A stretch of 64,000 nt of DNA from CAWUEZ02 sp963921355 (GCA_963921355.3 OZ001190.1:1984001-2048000); one strand, 5' to 3'. Positions 1 to 8,236 are shown, numbered from the stretch's first letter. A program made the numbers and translations. Notes: a model not told the origin generated them from the sequence alone.

Positions 1-1
1 T

Positions 2-481
2 GGCGGTCTTCTGGTCTCGCATCAGCAGATCGCGACGGTGGCTGTCGCCGCCCTGCTCGTGGCGGCGGTACACGGGCTGCTGCATCGCACGCGGTTCGGC
101 AGGCGGCTCCGCGCGGCGGCTCAGGATCCGGAACTGGCGCGGGCCTTGGGCATCAATCTGGCCGTCACGATCGCCGCGACCTTCGCGATCGCCGGCGCCC
201 TGGCCGGTGGGGCCGGGCTGCTGCTGTCGCACCAGTACTTCGTGACTCCGACTGACGGCGCCGGGCTGATGCTGAAGGCCTATATCGCCACGGTGATCGG
301 TGGCTGGGGGCGGGTCTGGGGAGCGGCCCTGGCCGCCCTGGCGATCGCCCTGTTCGAAGTTCTGGTCGCTGCGGCGGTCTCGTATCTGGTGGCGGAGGCC
401 CTGCTCTATATCGGCGTGCTGGCCGTGCTGATGGCGCGGCCCCGCGGCCTGTTCGGCGAAGCCGAGGGCCGGCGGGCATGA
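2..481 (+). CDS. livH: Branched-chain amino acid ABC transporter permease, LivH type (5'-truncated by window)
   Basis: This is the C-terminal part of an inner-membrane permease; the open frame runs off the left edge, so the true start lies outside the window. The visible 159 residues carry several hydrophobic membrane segments and the permease loop containing RAAAQDPELARALGIN, typical of the cytoplasmic EAA-like loop that contacts the ATPase. The end of the gene overlaps the next start by four bases (ATGA), and livMG and livF follow, so it belongs to a polar-substrate uptake operon of the HAAT family. The substrate cannot be read from sequence; amino acids, amides or urea are all possible for this family. 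The substrate-binding protein is not in the window. Confidence 0.9.
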   Translation, partial: GGLLVSHQQIATVAVAALLVAAVHGLLHRTRFGRRLRAAAQDPELARALGINLAVTIAATFAIAGALAGGAGLLLSHQYFVTPTDGAGLMLKAYIATVIGGWGRVWGAALAALAIALFEVLVAAAVSYLVAEALLYIGVLAVLMARPRGLFGEAEGRRA

Positions 482-2139
482 CCCGTCGTTGGGCCGCCTA
501 TACGCTTCTGCTGGCGCTGGCGGCCGCTCTGCTGGCGCTGTCGGGGGATGCCTATCTGCTGCGCATCGCGACCCTGGTCGGGATCTACGCGATCGCCGCC
601 ATCGGATTTCAGCTGGTGTTCGGCCGGCTGGGCCTGCTGGCGCTCAGCCAGGGGGCGTTCTTCGCGATCGGCGCCTATGTGCTCGGCCTGACCACGACGG
701 TCTGGGGCTGGCCGCCGCTGCTTGCCCTGGCCGCCGCCGTCATCGTTCCGGCTGTGGCGGGGGCTCTGGTGGCCCTGCCGGCGGCGCGGCTGGAAACCCA
801 CTATGTCGCGCTCGCGACCTTGGGGCTGTCACAGCTCGTGCTCCTGGCGGTGACCAACCTGGACGTCACCGGCGGGGCTAACGGCCTCTACGGCGTGCCG
901 GTGCTGACCGTCCTGGATGGCGAGATCGCCGACGGCTGGCCGATGCTGCTCACGGTCTGGACCGGCGTGGCCTTGGCTCTTGGGGTCTTCGCCCTCACGG
1001 TGCGGGGCGTCCGGGCGGCGCGTTTCTCCACGCTGCGGGACGCCCCGCACGCCGCGCGGGCGCTGGGCCTGGATCCGATCCGGGCGCGCCTGACACTGTT
1101 CGCCGTGGCGGCGGCCCTGGGCGGCTTGGCGGGCGGATTCCAGGCCCTGGGTCTCGGGGTGGTCTCGCCGGCCGTTGCCCGGTTCGACGTGATGATCAGC
1201 CTGCTGGCGATCGCCGTGGTCGGCGGACGCGGCAGCGCGTGGGGGGCGATTGCCGGCGCGGTGGTCCTGATCCCCTTGCCCGAGCTGTTCCGGGGCCTCG
1301 AGCAGGCCTATCTGCTGGGATATGGCATCGTTCTGTTGGCGGTCATCGTCGCCTGGCCGCATGGGATCGACGGTCTGGTGCGTCGTTGGCTGCCTGACAC
1401 CGGGCCGGCACGGCCGGCGCCGAGGCCGCCGTCGCGACCGGCACCTGCCGCGCTGCGGGTCGAGGCCGTGACCAAACGGTTCGGCGGCGTTCAGGCACTC
1501 GACCGGGTGGATCTGGTGGCCCGGCCGGGCGAGGTGACCGGACTGATCGGTGCCAACGGCTCCGGCAAGACGACGCTGATGAACATCGTCTCCGGTCTGG
1601 AGCGCCCCGACTCCGGCATCCTGCGGCTCGGTGCGGTTCCCTTGCTCGGCCGGCGGGCTCCCGCGCGCGCCCGGCTCGGCCTCGCCCGCGGGTTTCAGCA
1701 CCCGGAACTGCCAAGCGACGTCACCGTTCTCGACGCCGCCTCGGTGGCGGGCGACCGCGCTGCCGGCCTGTGGGCGCTGGACCGGGTCGGCCTGGAAGCG
1801 CTCGCCGACCGGCCGGTCGCAAGCCTCGGGCCCGCCGACAGCCGGCTGTTCGACATCGCCCGGGCGCTCGCCGCAGGGCCGTCGGTGCTGTTGCTGGACG
1901 AGCCCGCGGCGGGCCTGACGGCGCCCCAGCGCGCCCGTCTGTCCCGCCTGCTGCGCTCGCTGGCCGATGACGGGATGGCGGTGGTCGTCGTCGAGCATGG
2001 CATGGATTTCCTGCTGCCTCTGGCGGACACGCTGGTCTGTCTCGACGCGGGCCGGGTGATCGCCGCCGGACCGGTCGACGCGGTGCGGCGCGACCCGGCG
2101 GTGATCGCGGCCTACCTTGGCCAGGAGGCGGCGGCATGA
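478..2139 (+). CDS. LivM-LivG fusion: ABC transporter permease fused to ATP-binding domain
   Basis: A single 553-residue chain combines a LivM-type permease (about residues 1-300, multiple hydrophobic helices), a Pro/Arg-rich linker (about 305-325) and a LivG-type nucleotide-binding domain (about 325-553). Walker A (GANGSGKT) lies near residue 358 and Walker B (LLLDEP) near 472. The ABC signature is degenerate: where LSxGQ is expected the chain reads SLGPADSR (near 449), and the stretch between Walker A and this point is shorter than I would expect for LivG. LivF downstream has a normal LSGGQ, so the transporter probably has one consensus and one degenerate ATP site. It overlaps both livH and livF by four bases, which suggests translational coupling. 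Permease-ATPase fusions are known in alphaproteobacterial Liv systems; the signature change is the unusual part. Confidence 0.9.
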   Translation: MTRRWAAYTLLLALAAALLALSGDAYLLRIATLVGIYAIAAIGFQLVFGRLGLLALSQGAFFAIGAYVLGLTTTVWGWPPLLALAAAVIVPAVAGALVALPAARLETHYVALATLGLSQLVLLAVTNLDVTGGANGLYGVPVLTVLDGEIADGWPMLLTVWTGVALALGVFALTVRGVRAARFSTLRDAPHAARALGLDPIRARLTLFAVAAALGGLAGGFQALGLGVVSPAVARFDVMISLLAIAVVGGRGSAWGAIAGAVVLIPLPELFRGLEQAYLLGYGIVLLAVIVAWPHGIDGLVRRWLPDTGPARPAPRPPSRPAPAALRVEAVTKRFGGVQALDRVDLVARPGEVTGLIGANGSGKTTLMNIVSGLERPDSGILRLGAVPLLGRRAPARARLGLARGFQHPELPSDVTVLDAASVAGDRAAGLWALDRVGLEALADRPVASLGPADSRLFDIARALAAGPSVLLLDEPAAGLTAPQRARLSRLLRSLADDGMAVVVVEHGMDFLLPLADTLVCLDAGRVIAAGPVDAVRRDPAVIAAYLGQEAAA

Positions 2140-2897
2140 GCGACCGGACCCAAAGCGGCCTGGTGATCGACGGGCTCACCGTCGTGCGGTCCGGGGCCGT
2201 GGTGGTCGATGCCGCGCGCTTTGCCGTCGCGCCGGGCGAGGTTGTCGCGCTGATCGGCGGCAACGGGGCCGGCAAGTCGAGCCTGCTGCGCGCCATCGCC
2301 GGCGCCGATCCCGTGCGCGGTGGCACGGTCCGTCTCGACGGCCGCGATCTCTCGGACCTGGCGCTGGAGCAGCGGGTCCGCGCCGGGATCGGCTGGTGTC
2401 CGGAGGGCCGGCGGCTGTTCCCCGGGCTGACCGTGGAGGAGACCCTGGATGTGGCGGCTCTCGACGACCGGGGCCGGCGATCCGCGGCGATCGCTCGGGT
2501 CCTCGAACTGTTTCCGGTCCTGTCCGAGCGCCGCACCGCGCTGGCTTGGACCCTGTCCGGCGGTCAGCAGCAGATGCTGACGATCGCTCGGGCGCTGGTG
2601 TCGTCGCCGAAGGCGATCCTGCTCGACGAACCGTCGCTGGGTCTGGCGCCGGTGGTCCTCGACGACGTGTTCGCAGCCGTCGCCCGGATGGCGGGCGATG
2701 GTCTGGCGGTGCTGCTGGCCGAACAGAACGTGCCGCGGGCGCTCGCCGTCGCCGACCGGGTGCTGGTGATGCGCCGCGGGGTGATCGCGCTCGACCTTCC
2801 GGCTGACAGGCTGACGCCCGAGGCCGCGGTCCTGGCGACCCTGGACGCCTCCGACGACGCGGCGTATGAGGAAGCCGAGCAGAACCTCGAGAGGTGA
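2136..2897 (+). CDS. livF: Branched-chain amino acid type ABC transporter ATP-binding protein LivF
   Basis: A 253-residue cytoplasmic ATPase and second nucleotide-binding subunit of the Liv-type importer. It shows Walker A (GGNGAGKSS), the Q-loop region with the CPEGRRLFPGLTV stretch characteristic of LivF, an intact signature LSGGQQQML, Walker B (ILLDEPSLGL) and a switch-histidine region that here reads LLAEQNV, as is usual for LivF. The start overlaps the stop of the livMG fusion by four bases. The role is ATP hydrolysis driving uptake of an amino acid or related polar compound. The next gene begins about two bases beyond its stop but encodes a pyrimidine enzyme, so the transport operon proper probably ends here. 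Confidence 0.92.
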   Translation: MSDRTQSGLVIDGLTVVRSGAVVVDAARFAVAPGEVVALIGGNGAGKSSLLRAIAGADPVRGGTVRLDGRDLSDLALEQRVRAGIGWCPEGRRLFPGLTVEETLDVAALDDRGRRSAAIARVLELFPVLSERRTALAWTLSGGQQQMLTIARALVSSPKAILLDEPSLGLAPVVLDDVFAAVARMAGDGLAVLLAEQNVPRALAVADRVLVMRRGVIALDLPADRLTPEAAVLATLDASDDAAYEEAEQNLER

Positions 2898-2899
2898 CG

Positions 2900-3616
2900 A
2901 TGACCGGCCCGCAATCCTCTGGCACCCCGGCCTCTGGCAGCCTGTCGCCCGACTGGCGGCGATCCCCGGCGGAGATCGCCGCGGACATCCTCCTGGAGAT
3001 CAAGGCGGTGCACATCCGCCCGGAGGAGCCGTTCACCTTCACCTCCGGGCGGCTGTCACCGGTCTATGTCGACTGCCGAAAGATCATCTCGTTCCCGCGC
3101 GCCCGGCGCCGGTTGATGGATATGGCGGCCGACATGCTGGTGAACCGGGCGGGGGCGGAGGCGTTCGACATGGTGGCCGGCGGCGAGACGGCGGGCATTC
3201 CGTTCGCCGCCTGGATGGCGGACGCGCTGGACCTTCCCATGCTCTACGTGCGCAAGAAGCCGAAAGGCTTCGGCCGCGACGCCCGCATCGAAGGGGAACT
3301 GCGCGACGGCGCCCGGGTCCTGCTGGTCGAGGACCTGGCAACCGACGGTGGCAGCAAGATTTCGTTCATCGACGCGATCCGCGAGGCCGGCATGGAGGTC
3401 GCCCACTGCTTCGTCGTGTTCCATTACGGCGTGTTTCCGCAGAGCGTGACGTCGCTGAAGGAGAAGGGCGTCGACCTGCACGGCCTCTGCACCTGGTGGG
3501 ACGTGCTGGCGGTGGCCGGGCAGCGCGGCTACAGCGACGCGCAATTGGCGGAGGTGCGGGCTTTCCTCGCCGATCCCGAGGCCTGGGACGCGAACCACCG
3601 CAGTCAGTCAGCCTGA
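2900..3616 (+). CDS. pyrE: Orotate phosphoribosyltransferase
   Basis: Catalyses orotate + PRPP to orotidine 5'-monophosphate in de novo pyrimidine synthesis. The 238-residue chain has the N-terminal FTFTSGRLSPVYVDCRK segment of OPRTases, the catalytic-loop region with YVRKKPKGFGRDARIEG, and the PRPP-binding strand VLLVEDLATDGGSK. The latter replaces the commoner DDVITTG motif, a variant that I believe occurs in alphaproteobacterial OPRTases. I chose the ATG at 2900, preceded by AGAGG; an in-frame GTG at 2894 would overlap livF by four bases and is an equally possible start. At about 238 residues it is slightly longer than E. coli PyrE. Confidence 0.88.
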   Translation: MTGPQSSGTPASGSLSPDWRRSPAEIAADILLEIKAVHIRPEEPFTFTSGRLSPVYVDCRKIISFPRARRRLMDMAADMLVNRAGAEAFDMVAGGETAGIPFAAWMADALDLPMLYVRKKPKGFGRDARIEGELRDGARVLLVEDLATDGGSKISFIDAIREAGMEVAHCFVVFHYGVFPQSVTSLKEKGVDLHGLCTWWDVLAVAGQRGYSDAQLAEVRAFLADPEAWDANHRSQSA

Positions 3617-3627
3617 AGGGGACAACC

Positions 3628-4248
3628 ATGCTGAAGATCCTGGGACGGGCCAATTCGGCCAACGTTCAGAAAGTGCTCTGGGCCTGTGAGGAGATGGGCG
3701 TCGCCTTCGAGCGCGAGGACTACGGCGGCGCGTTCGGCAAGACCAAGGAGCCCGACTATCTGGCCCTGAACCCGAACAGCGTGGTGCCGACCATCATCGA
3801 CGACGGCTTCGTGCTCTGGGAGTCGAATGCCTGCGTGCGCTACCTCACCGCCAAGCACGATCGCGGCGGGCTGTGCCCCTCGGACCCTCAGGAACATGCC
3901 GATGCCGACCGCTGGATGGACTGGCAGCAGACCACGGTCCTGCCGTTCATGACGCCGATCTTCTGGGGCCTAGTCCGGACCCCGGAGGCCGAGCGCGATC
4001 ACGACGCCATCGAGGCCAACCGCCAGCGCGGCATCGCCGTCTATGCGATCCTGAACGAGCGCCTGGCGGGCCGCGACTTCATCATGGGGGACCGGCTCAC
4101 GATGGCCGACATCCCGGTCGCGATCCAGGTCTACCGCTGGCTGACCCTGGTCGAGGATCGCCCGCCGATGCCGCACCTGGAGGCCTGGTTCGAGCGCTGC
4201 CGCGCCACGGCGGGCTTCAAGAAGTGGATCGACCTTCCGCTGACCTAG
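3628..4248 (+). CDS. Glutathione S-transferase family protein
   Basis: A 206-residue cytosolic GST-fold protein. The N-terminal thioredoxin-like domain starts LKILGRANSANVQKVLW, the arrangement seen in bacterial beta/theta-like GSTs in which a Ser/Asn near the first helix activates glutathione. The cis-Pro segment (SVVPTIIDDG) and the ES pair (WESNA) that bind the gamma-glutamyl moiety are present. The C-terminal helical domain includes FIMGDRLTMADIPVAI, the usual N-capping/Asp motif. The ATG at 3628 lies 12 bases after the pyrE stop and has GAAGGGG upstream. The open frame extends further upstream, but that part only shadows livF and pyrE. Substrate unknown. Confidence 0.88.
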   Translation: MLKILGRANSANVQKVLWACEEMGVAFEREDYGGAFGKTKEPDYLALNPNSVVPTIIDDGFVLWESNACVRYLTAKHDRGGLCPSDPQEHADADRWMDWQQTTVLPFMTPIFWGLVRTPEAERDHDAIEANRQRGIAVYAILNERLAGRDFIMGDRLTMADIPVAIQVYRWLTLVEDRPPMPHLEAWFERCRATAGFKKWIDLPLT

Positions 4249-4271
4249 GTGAGTAGCGTTTCCAATCTGAC

Positions 4272-4510
4272 ACTCCCCGGGCTTGTCCCGGGGCCCAGAC
4301 ATCAACGTGCTGGAGCGTCAGCTTTGAGCGATCAACTTTCCAGCACCTCCGATCCTGGGTCCCGGCGCAGGGCCGGGAAGTGAGGAACGGGAATCCGGTC
4401 CTTCCCGGCCTCGAGCCGGGACCTAGGTCTCAATCTGCTGCGTAGCTGGTGGTTTTCCGCCGGACGCTCCAGCACGCGGATATCTAGGCCCCGGGGCAAG
4501 CCCGGGGAGT
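4272..4510. repeat. Family A nested inverted-repeat element
   Basis: The 268-base gap between the convergent GST and DUF1028 genes is almost entirely one palindromic structure. The outer arms, 4272-4319 and 4463-4510, are each 48 bases and match as reverse complements with only a handful of mismatches (both contain the CTCCCCGGGCTTG core and GTGCTGGAGCGTC). Inside sits a second inverted pair built on TTCCCGGCC / GGCCGGGAA. No coding capacity is evident. A related half-copy is found near 26785-26893 and a simpler inverted pair at 17733-17846, so it is a dispersed element, possibly MITE-like, and may act as a bidirectional terminator here. Confidence 0.8.
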
Positions 4511-4516
4511 GCGTAT

Positions 4517-5233
4517 TTATTCCTGGGGAGCCTCCCCCCGATACCGCGCGATGAAGGCCTCGCGCTCGACCGGGTCGAAAACACCCGACGGGTTGGCCCG
4601 GGTCGGCCGGGTCGCCAGGACCGGACGGCGTTCGGTGCGGTGCATCTCGAACAGCCGTCGCAACTCGGCGATCGGCTCTGCGTGGTCGTCGACCCGCAGG
4701 TCGAGTTCGGCGTGGGCTTCCGGCCCCACCACCTTCACCGCCGCCGATTACTTGCCGCGCTTGTCGCCGCCGGCCGCCTCACCGGCCGCCAGCGCCACCA
4801 GGAGGCGTTCGTCGAACGCCAGGCCTTCGGCGCCGAGCCAGGTGTTGACGGTCGCCTCGACCACATCCGGCCCGGCCAACATGTTGTCTGCCACCGAGAC
4901 GTTCTCGCCGGTCCAGTGACCGCACCAGTCGACGCAATCGCTGCCGGTGAAGGCGCCGGGTCGGCCCTGGTCGTCGACGCCGTGAATCTGCCGCCACGAG
5001 CGGCCTTCATCATCGATCAGGGCGACCTCGATCGCCCGCTCCGGCGGGAAGCCGAGGGCTAGGACCGTCAGTGTGCGCTCGCCGGCCAGCGGGCTGCTGA
5101 ACGACTGGCTGGAGACCGCGCCGACCCCGAACCGCAGCCACGGGCACATCGCCCCCACGGCCAGGACCTTCGAGGCGACGGCGATCCCGAGATGGCCGGT
5201 CTGTGGATCGCGGGCGACGATGGACCAGGTCAC
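4517..5233 (-). pseudogene. DUF1028 family Ntn-hydrolase-like protein, interrupted by in-frame TAA
   Basis: The first 161 codons read as a normal DUF1028 protein: TWSIVARDPQTGHLGIAVAS at the N-terminus, then GVGAVSSQSF and the ENVSVADNMLAG region, ending AAGEAAGGDKRGK. Codon 162 is TAA (4748-4750). The same frame then continues without a further stop to 4517 with the family's usual C-terminus (VVGPEAHAELDLRVDDHAEPIAELRRL). A Gln codon (CAA or CAG) is the likely ancestral state, since GDKRGKQS is what I would expect here. The start is GTG at 5233, with GAGGA upstream, eight bases after the PhyH stop. It is either a very recent nonsense allele or a base-call error. DUF1028 proteins are Ntn-fold; their function is poorly known. 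Confidence 0.82.
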
Positions 5234-5240
5234 AGCGTCC

Positions 5241-6122
5241 TCATCCCGTGGCCGCGCTCTGCTGGCCCTGGACGGTGAAGAACGAGGCCGATTTCGGCTG
5301 TTTCGGCAACTCCACCTCCAGGGGCACCATCCGGGCGGTCGCGCTCTCATGGCCGCGCACGATCCGGCCCTCGTTCGGGCTCGGCATCGGGTTGCGGGCG
5401 ATCGGCACCGCGTCGGCCGCGCTGTAGACGCAGATATAGAGGCCGCGGGCGCCATCGGAGTCGTTGGCCGCGGAACCGTGGGCGAGGCGGGTGTGCATCA
5501 GGCAGACCGAGCCCGCCCTGCCGGTGATGGCGACCTGGCGCGCCTTCATGTCCGCTTCGGTCTCCGGCGTCATCCGGCCGACGAAGGCACCGTCCTCGAA
5601 CAGGGTATGGATCGGCCCCGTGTGAGTCCCGGGCACCACCATCAGGCAGCCGTTCTCCTCCGTCACGTCGTCCAGCATCAGCAGCGCGGTGATGACGTCG
5701 TCATTGGTGTGCGGCGTGAAGGCGAAATCCTGATGGTAGGCGACCTCGGTCTTCGTGTGCGGCAGCTTCACGTTGATCTTGCAGTGGTGGAACTTGACGT
5801 CCGGTCCCAGCAGGTCGGCGATCATGTCGACGGTCCGGGCGTCGGTCATGACGTCGCGATAGGCGTCGGAGATGTCCGACGGGTTGTTGACCCGGCGCAG
5901 GGCCGGCCGGTCCGCCGTATGCTCGGCCCCCATGTCGAAGCGGGCGCGGCCGTCCAGGGTCTCAGGTCCGAACGGCGTGTCATGGGCGCGGCTCTCCTCG
6001 ACCCAACCGGCGAGGTCGGCGCGCAGATGGTCGAGCTGATCCGGCGTCACAGCATCCTCGACGACGAGAAAGCCGTCCCGGTGGAACGCTTCAATCTGAG
6101 CTTCGGTGAGGACCTTGGGCAT
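5241..6122 (-). CDS. Phytanoyl-CoA dioxygenase (PhyH) family protein
   Basis: A 293-residue Fe(II)/2-oxoglutarate-dependent dioxygenase of the PhyH superfamily. It opens with LTEAQIEAFHRDGFLVVEDAV, the typical PhyH N-terminus. The metal-binding HxD is in VAYHQDFAF, and the distal His and the 2-oxoglutarate-binding Arg are in the AHGSAANDSDGARGLY segment. ATG 6122 is preceded by GGAGG at good spacing; an in-frame ATG at 6155 lacks a comparable ribosome-binding site. It lies between an Ntn hydrolase upstream (gap 56 bases) and the DUF1028 gene downstream (gap 7 bases), so the three probably form one transcript. The substrate is unknown; bacterial members hydroxylate diverse small molecules. Confidence 0.87.
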   Translation of the reverse strand: MPKVLTEAQIEAFHRDGFLVVEDAVTPDQLDHLRADLAGWVEESRAHDTPFGPETLDGRARFDMGAEHTADRPALRRVNNPSDISDAYRDVMTDARTVDMIADLLGPDVKFHHCKINVKLPHTKTEVAYHQDFAFTPHTNDDVITALLMLDDVTEENGCLMVVPGTHTGPIHTLFEDGAFVGRMTPETEADMKARQVAITGRAGSVCLMHTRLAHGSAANDSDGARGLYICVYSAADAVPIARNPMPSPNEGRIVRGHESATARMVPLEVELPKQPKSASFFTVQGQQSAATG

Positions 6123-6178
6123 GGCGGCCTCCGCTACTACGACTGCAGGGGTCATTACGCCAGACCCGGCGGCGGGTC

Positions 6179-7192
6179 TCAACCGGCAGCAGTTCCGGCG
6201 CAGACCATCTCGGGCAGAGGGCCCGATCCCGGTTCGTACCCGCGGACGGTCAACCGTCCGCTGCTCGGCTCGGCGACCACGGCGAGACGGGTGCGCACGT
6301 TCAGTATCGGCGGAACCACCCAGCTGAAATCGGTGTCGTCGGCGGGCGCGCGCAACCGGTCGACCAGGGCGCCGCGGCGTTCGGCGCTCTGCTCGCCGCG
6401 CTCCCGTGCCGCCTCCTGGGTAACGATCCACTGATTGGCGACGGCGGTACAGCCGTCCGAGACGGCGGCGGTGGTCTCCCGACGCTCGATCACGCAACCC
6501 AGGCCGGCCTCGGTTCCGGCCAGGGTGAAGATCGCCGGGATGCAGATCGGGGTCTCGGTCAACAGCTGCTTGGCCGCTTCATAGGTCGGCGCCGTCTCGC
6601 AGGCCAGCCGGGCCAGATGCGCCGGCGGCATGGCGGTGGAGCGCCGGACCGCCAGACGGTCGGCCATCCAGTCCAGCGGCAGGACCGGGCTGCGCCGGCG
6701 CATCGGCGCCTGGTTGATCGCGAGGGCGAACCGCCCGGGACAGTTTGCGGTCAGCACGCCGACGGCACCCGGCCAGGTGATGTTGCTGTACGGGCCGACA
6801 TCGGTGGCCGCCTCGGCGACGACGACTTCGCGGCCAAGCCCGGGCAGGGGCCAGTCCAGCACCCGCAGCATGCGTGTTCCGCCGTCGGCCGTGGGTCCGA
6901 CACCGGTCGTGCAGCCCCATTCGTAGCTGAGGTTGAGGGTCCAGACACCGGGCTTGCCCATGCGGTCGGCGATGGCCGCGACATCGTCGACATAGGGGCT
7001 TTGAGAGCGTTCGAGCCAGGCCCGGCTGACCGGTTCGGCGAGCGCCAGGCCGAGACCGGTATAGGTCCGCCGGCCGATCGCCAGCAACCGCTCGGCCGCG
7101 TCGGGCCTGGCGTCATATACCGCCACCGGTCCGGCGTTCCCGATGGTGAGCCAGGGAACCTCTGTGACCGTTGATGGAGGTGCGGCATTCAT
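6179..7192 (-). CDS. Ntn hydrolase, C45 / acid ceramidase-NAAA-like amidohydrolase
   Basis: A 337-residue protein with features of the linear-amide C-N hydrolase group. A Cys in the EWGCTTGVG segment (about residue 100) is the candidate nucleophile. It is followed by MLRVLDWPLPGLG, which corresponds to the conserved 'hGRNLDW'-type strand, and by a TWPGAVGVLTANCPGRFALAINQAP stretch similar to the core of NAAA and acid ceramidase. In the family the Cys becomes N-terminal after autocleavage; whether that happens here is uncertain because a long N-terminal segment precedes it. I use ATG 7192; an upstream ATG at 7273 would overlap the divergent small membrane gene. It is likely the first gene of the PhyH/DUF1028 cluster. 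The predicted reaction is amide-bond hydrolysis or acyl transfer. Confidence 0.65.
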   Translation of the reverse strand: MNAAPPSTVTEVPWLTIGNAGPVAVYDARPDAAERLLAIGRRTYTGLGLALAEPVSRAWLERSQSPYVDDVAAIADRMGKPGVWTLNLSYEWGCTTGVGPTADGGTRMLRVLDWPLPGLGREVVVAEAATDVGPYSNITWPGAVGVLTANCPGRFALAINQAPMRRRSPVLPLDWMADRLAVRRSTAMPPAHLARLACETAPTYEAAKQLLTETPICIPAIFTLAGTEAGLGCVIERRETTAAVSDGCTAVANQWIVTQEAARERGEQSAERRGALVDRLRAPADDTDFSWVVPPILNVRTRLAVVAEPSSGRLTVRGYEPGSGPLPEMVCAGTAAG

Positions 7193-7271
7193 GGTCGGAC
7201 TCGTTTCAGCTTTGGCCTGGGCAGATGATGTTCCCGACGCCATATAGGTAGGGTCGTTCTGAGAGGCTGTC

Positions 7272-7526
7272 ATGAAACATATCGGATTCTGGATCGCCGG
7301 TGTCGGCGCGGTGGTGGTGGCCGCATTGGCGCTGGTCGCCGTTTCGATCTGGGAGTCTGACGGCGGCCTGGCGATGAGCGTGCATGGCTACATCGCGCTC
7401 GGGCTGGGCGCGCTGTTCACCTTCGGGCTGACGGCCGGGCTGATGGCGCTGGTGTTCTATTCCAGCCGGCGCGGCTACGACGACGAGGCCGGACACCCCG
7501 ACGGCCCGGACGACCGGATCGCTTGA
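7272..7526 (+). CDS. Small two-helix membrane protein, unknown function
   Basis: An 84-residue protein with two strongly hydrophobic segments (about residues 5-27 and 39-62), separated by a short loop with acidic residues (SIWESDGG) and followed by a charged C-terminal tail rich in Asp/Arg (SSRRGYDDEAGHPDGPDD). The topology suggests both ends are on the same side of the inner membrane, with the Arg pair after helix 2 marking the cytoplasm. It is transcribed divergently from the Ntn hydrolase cluster with under 80 bases between the starts. No family recognised. AGAGG upstream supports the ATG at 7272. Confidence 0.65.
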   Translation: MKHIGFWIAGVGAVVVAALALVAVSIWESDGGLAMSVHGYIALGLGALFTFGLTAGLMALVFYSSRRGYDDEAGHPDGPDDRIA

Positions 7527-7537
7527 ATTGTTCCTGG

Positions 7538-7765
7538 ACCGCCATCCCGGCGGAGCCCGCACTGTGATGCGGGCGACGGCCGGGACCCGGCCGATACAGT
7601 GACTGGGAGGTCCCGGTCTCGACCTGGCGGTCGAACCGGGATGACGGTTGGAGGTGTGGACACGGTGCCGTTCCCGCGCTGCGGTCGAACCGGGATGACC
7701 GTGTGGTGCCGTTCATCCCGTCATCCCGGCGGCGTGCAGCGCCAGCCGGGACATGGCAAGGGCGT
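7538..7765. repeat. Family C palindromic repeats (tandem partial copies)
   Basis: The gap between the small membrane gene and the thioesterase holds three pieces of a palindromic repeat built on CATCCCGG ... CCGGGATG. The segment GGAGCCCGCACTGTGATGCGGGC with its flanking CCATCCCGGC / GGCCGGGACC arms recurs near 43935-43982. A stub GTGTCGAAGGGC, the end of family B, directly abuts the 3' end of the thioesterase gene. No open reading frame of substance. Confidence 0.75.
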
Positions 7766-7776
7766 GTCGAAGGGCG

Positions 7777-8208
7777 TCAGCGCGGCTTGCTATAGGGGTC
7801 GCTGCCGCGGATCCGGTAGGAGCCTTCGCCCATTGCCAGCACGTTGCCGTCCTTGTCGACGACCTCGCCGGCGGCGAAGAAGATCTTGCGCCCGCCGCCT
7901 TTGCGCACCGCGATCGCGCGCACCGTGCCCTCGCGCACTTGGCCCATGAAGTTGGTGGTCAGCGTCAGTGTCAGGGCCTTGGCCGGCGGTTCGTCGGCCG
8001 GTCGCCAGACCCCGGCATAGCCGCAGACCGCATCGATCAGGGTTGCCAGCACGCCGCCATGCAGCACGCCGGAGCGGTTCAGGTGCTTGTCGGCGATCTC
8101 AAGCTCCATCACCGCGCGGTCCGGTGTCCACTCGACCAGACGGAACCCGAGTTCGGCGTTGAAGCCGACAAGGGCTTCCAGGGACTCGGCGTTGACGGCT
8201 TCGCTCAT
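7777..8208 (-). CDS. PaaI/YdiI-type hotdog-fold thioesterase
   Basis: A 143-residue single hotdog-domain acyl-CoA thioesterase. The signature RSGVLHGGVLATLIDAVCGYA, with the conserved HGG and the following catalytic acidic residue on the long helix, is unmistakable. TTNFMGQVREGTVRAIAVRKGGGRKIFFAAGEV matches the strands that form the dimer interface. Members hydrolyse aromatic or medium-chain acyl-CoA thioesters in the cytosol; the exact substrate is not predictable. I use ATG 8208; a longer reading to 8268 would run across the LexA-like box of the divergent imuA gene and is unlikely. Confidence 0.85.
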   Translation of the reverse strand: MSEAVNAESLEALVGFNAELGFRLVEWTPDRAVMELEIADKHLNRSGVLHGGVLATLIDAVCGYAGVWRPADEPPAKALTLTLTTNFMGQVREGTVRAIAVRKGGGRKIFFAAGEVVDKDGNVLAMGEGSYRIRGSDPYSKPR

Positions 8209-8236
8209 GTTTGACTCATCGTGCGCAGTTGAATTA

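Noticed and set aside
2866..3627. N-terminal extension of the glutathione S-transferase frame
   Set aside because: It reads livF and pyrE out of frame; the GST fold starts exactly at the ATG at 3628.
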